Shown here piece after piece: positions 4,874-5,593 of a DNA stretch of 5,593 bases. The notes below the pieces were generated by a model. That model was not told the DNA's origin, made no database searches, and saw only the letters and a list, made by a program, of their open reading frames with translations. This DNA comes from Anaerolineae bacterium. GTDB taxonomy: Bacteria; Chloroflexota; Anaerolineae; Anaerolineales; Villigracilaceae. The DNA lies in contig RFJH01000034.1 of the NCBI GenBank assembly GCA_003694975.1, positions 1 through 5,593 on the forward strand, given 5' to 3'. The translations under genes and the position numbers were made by a program. Numbering within the stretch: the first letter of the stretch is position 1; the number at the start of each line of letters is the position of its first letter.

Positions 4874-5593
4874 ATGCGTAAGTTGTTTTCTGTTTTTGCC
4901 GTGCTGATCGTCATCAGCATGGTTGCTGCTGCCTGCCAACCGGCCCCTGCTCCATCTGGCGGCGAGGGACCGACCAAGGTTGAGACTGTCGTTGTGACCG
5001 TTGAGGTCCCGGCTGAGGGAGGCGAAGCACAACCTGCCGAGGCGCAGGGGTACGGCACGATTGTCGCGCGTGTGAAGGAGCGTGGGAAAGTTGTCTGCGG
5101 CGGACGAACCGACCTGTTGGGGTTCGGTTACCTGGACGAGAACGGTAAGAACATTGGTTTCGACATTGACCTTTGCCGTGCTGTCGCTGCTGCCGTTTTG
5201 GGTGACCCCGAAGCGATTGAGGTCGTCCCCTTGACCGCTGCCGATCGTGGCCCGGCCCTGCAAACCGGTGAGGTGGATATGCTTTCGCGCAACGCCACCT
5301 GGACTTCCAAGCGCGATGCCGAATGGGGCAACTTCACCTGGATCATGTTCTATGATGGCCAGGGCTTTATGGTACGCAAGGACAGCGGCATTACCTCAAT
5401 GGCCGACATGGATGGCGCGACGGTCTGCGTGACCAGCGGTACCACGACCGAGAAGAACCTGGCAGCCGCTTTCGCCGATGCCGGCCTGACCTATGAGGCC
5501 GTGATCTTCGAGGATACGGCGTCAGTCTATGGGGCGTATGATGAGGGACGCTGTGACGTGGCGACCAGCGATAAATCCCAGTTGGCCTCCGTG
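4874..5593 (+). CDS. aapJ: AapJ-like amino-acid ABC transporter substrate-binding lipoprotein (3' end beyond window)
   Basis: Extracytoplasmic receptor of a polar amino-acid ABC importer. The first 240 codons are present and the frame is open at the right edge; AapJ-type proteins run to roughly 340 residues. Residues 1-20 are a lipoprotein signal peptide (MRK, hydrophobic core, VAAA) with the lipidated Cys at 21. A flexible spacer of about 22-60, rich in Pro, Ala and Glu and containing VETVVVTVEV, tethers the domain; this is typical of Chloroflexota lipoproteins. The binding domain starts near 62 (IVARVKERGKVVCGG), with GFDIDLCRAVAAAVLGD (95-111), LTAADRGPALQTGEVDMLSRNATW (120-143), YDGQGFMVRK (160-169) and VCVTSGTTTEKNLA (184-197). 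The RNATW, YDGQGFMV and SGTTTE segments match the AapJ (general L-amino acid) branch rather than GlnH or HisJ. C75/C101 and C185/C227 are placed to form two disulfides. Permease and ATPase genes would be expected downstream. Exact ligand not determinable. Confidence 0.9.
   Translation, partial: MRKLFSVFAVLIVISMVAAACQPAPAPSGGEGPTKVETVVVTVEVPAEGGEAQPAEAQGYGTIVARVKERGKVVCGGRTDLLGFGYLDENGKNIGFDIDLCRAVAAAVLGDPEAIEVVPLTAADRGPALQTGEVDMLSRNATWTSKRDAEWGNFTWIMFYDGQGFMVRKDSGITSMADMDGATVCVTSGTTTEKNLAAAFADAGLTYEAVIFEDTASVYGAYDEGRCDVATSDKSQLASV

Noticed and set aside
4731..4907. Plus-strand frame of 58 codons starting right after AAAGGAGGTG and overlapping the transporter start
   Set aside because: Only 2 nt separate GGAGG from the ATG, the composition is protein-unlike (many Arg, Cys, Pro), and it runs out of frame through the signal peptide of the real gene.
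4685..5263. Minus-strand frame of 192 codons over the leader and the transporter gene
   Set aside because: It is antisense to a well-supported lipoprotein gene and shows no domain.

Overview
The window reads as a chromosomal segment of a free-living bacterium, most likely Chloroflexota (Anaerolineae-like). This placement is an inference. It rests on moderately high GC, a lipoprotein with a Thr/Val-rich spacer (VETVVVTVEV) of the kind common after the lipidated Cys in Chloroflexota substrate-binding proteins, and the mixture of families present. No phage, transposon, CRISPR, tRNA or rRNA gene was seen, and every complete gene looks intact.

Layout. On the minus strand, in transcription order, are a long RelA/SpoT-type (p)ppGpp synthetase/hydrolase (4017 to 1801), the molybdopterin molybdenumtransferase MoeA (1624 to 395), and the N-terminal 126 residues of a VKOR-family disulfide-bond-forming membrane protein (380, running off the left edge). 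moeA and the VKOR gene are only 14 nt apart and are probably co-transcribed. A 176-nt gap before moeA carries a plausible extended -10 promoter. On the plus strand are a YbaK/EbsC-type Cys-tRNA(Pro) deacylase (4083-4571), divergent from rel across 65 nt, and then the first 240 residues of an AapJ-like amino-acid ABC transporter lipoprotein (4874, running off the right edge).

The least ordinary stretch is 4572-4873. A good promoter (TTGAAT, 16 nt, TATAAT) lies about 240 nt upstream of the transporter start codon. The leader it implies holds a 21-codon ORF with its own Shine-Dalgarno sequence. The second to fifth codons of that ORF form part of a perfect 12-nt complement of the usual 16S rRNA 3' tail. 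An 18-bp inverted repeat starts 2 nt after its stop codon, and a repeat/hairpin element sits just before the transporter ribosome binding site. This looks like a regulated leader, but no known riboswitch or attenuator class was recognised.

Working together: Rel (amino-acid starvation signalling), YbaK (tRNA proofreading) and the amino-acid transporter share a theme of amino-acid supply and translation, but the sequence proves no functional link. MoeA (molybdenum cofactor) and VKOR (oxidative folding outside the membrane) form a separate pair. The Rel protein is also notable: it combines an intact hydrolase site with the EXDD synthetase motif usually associated with RelA-type synthetases.
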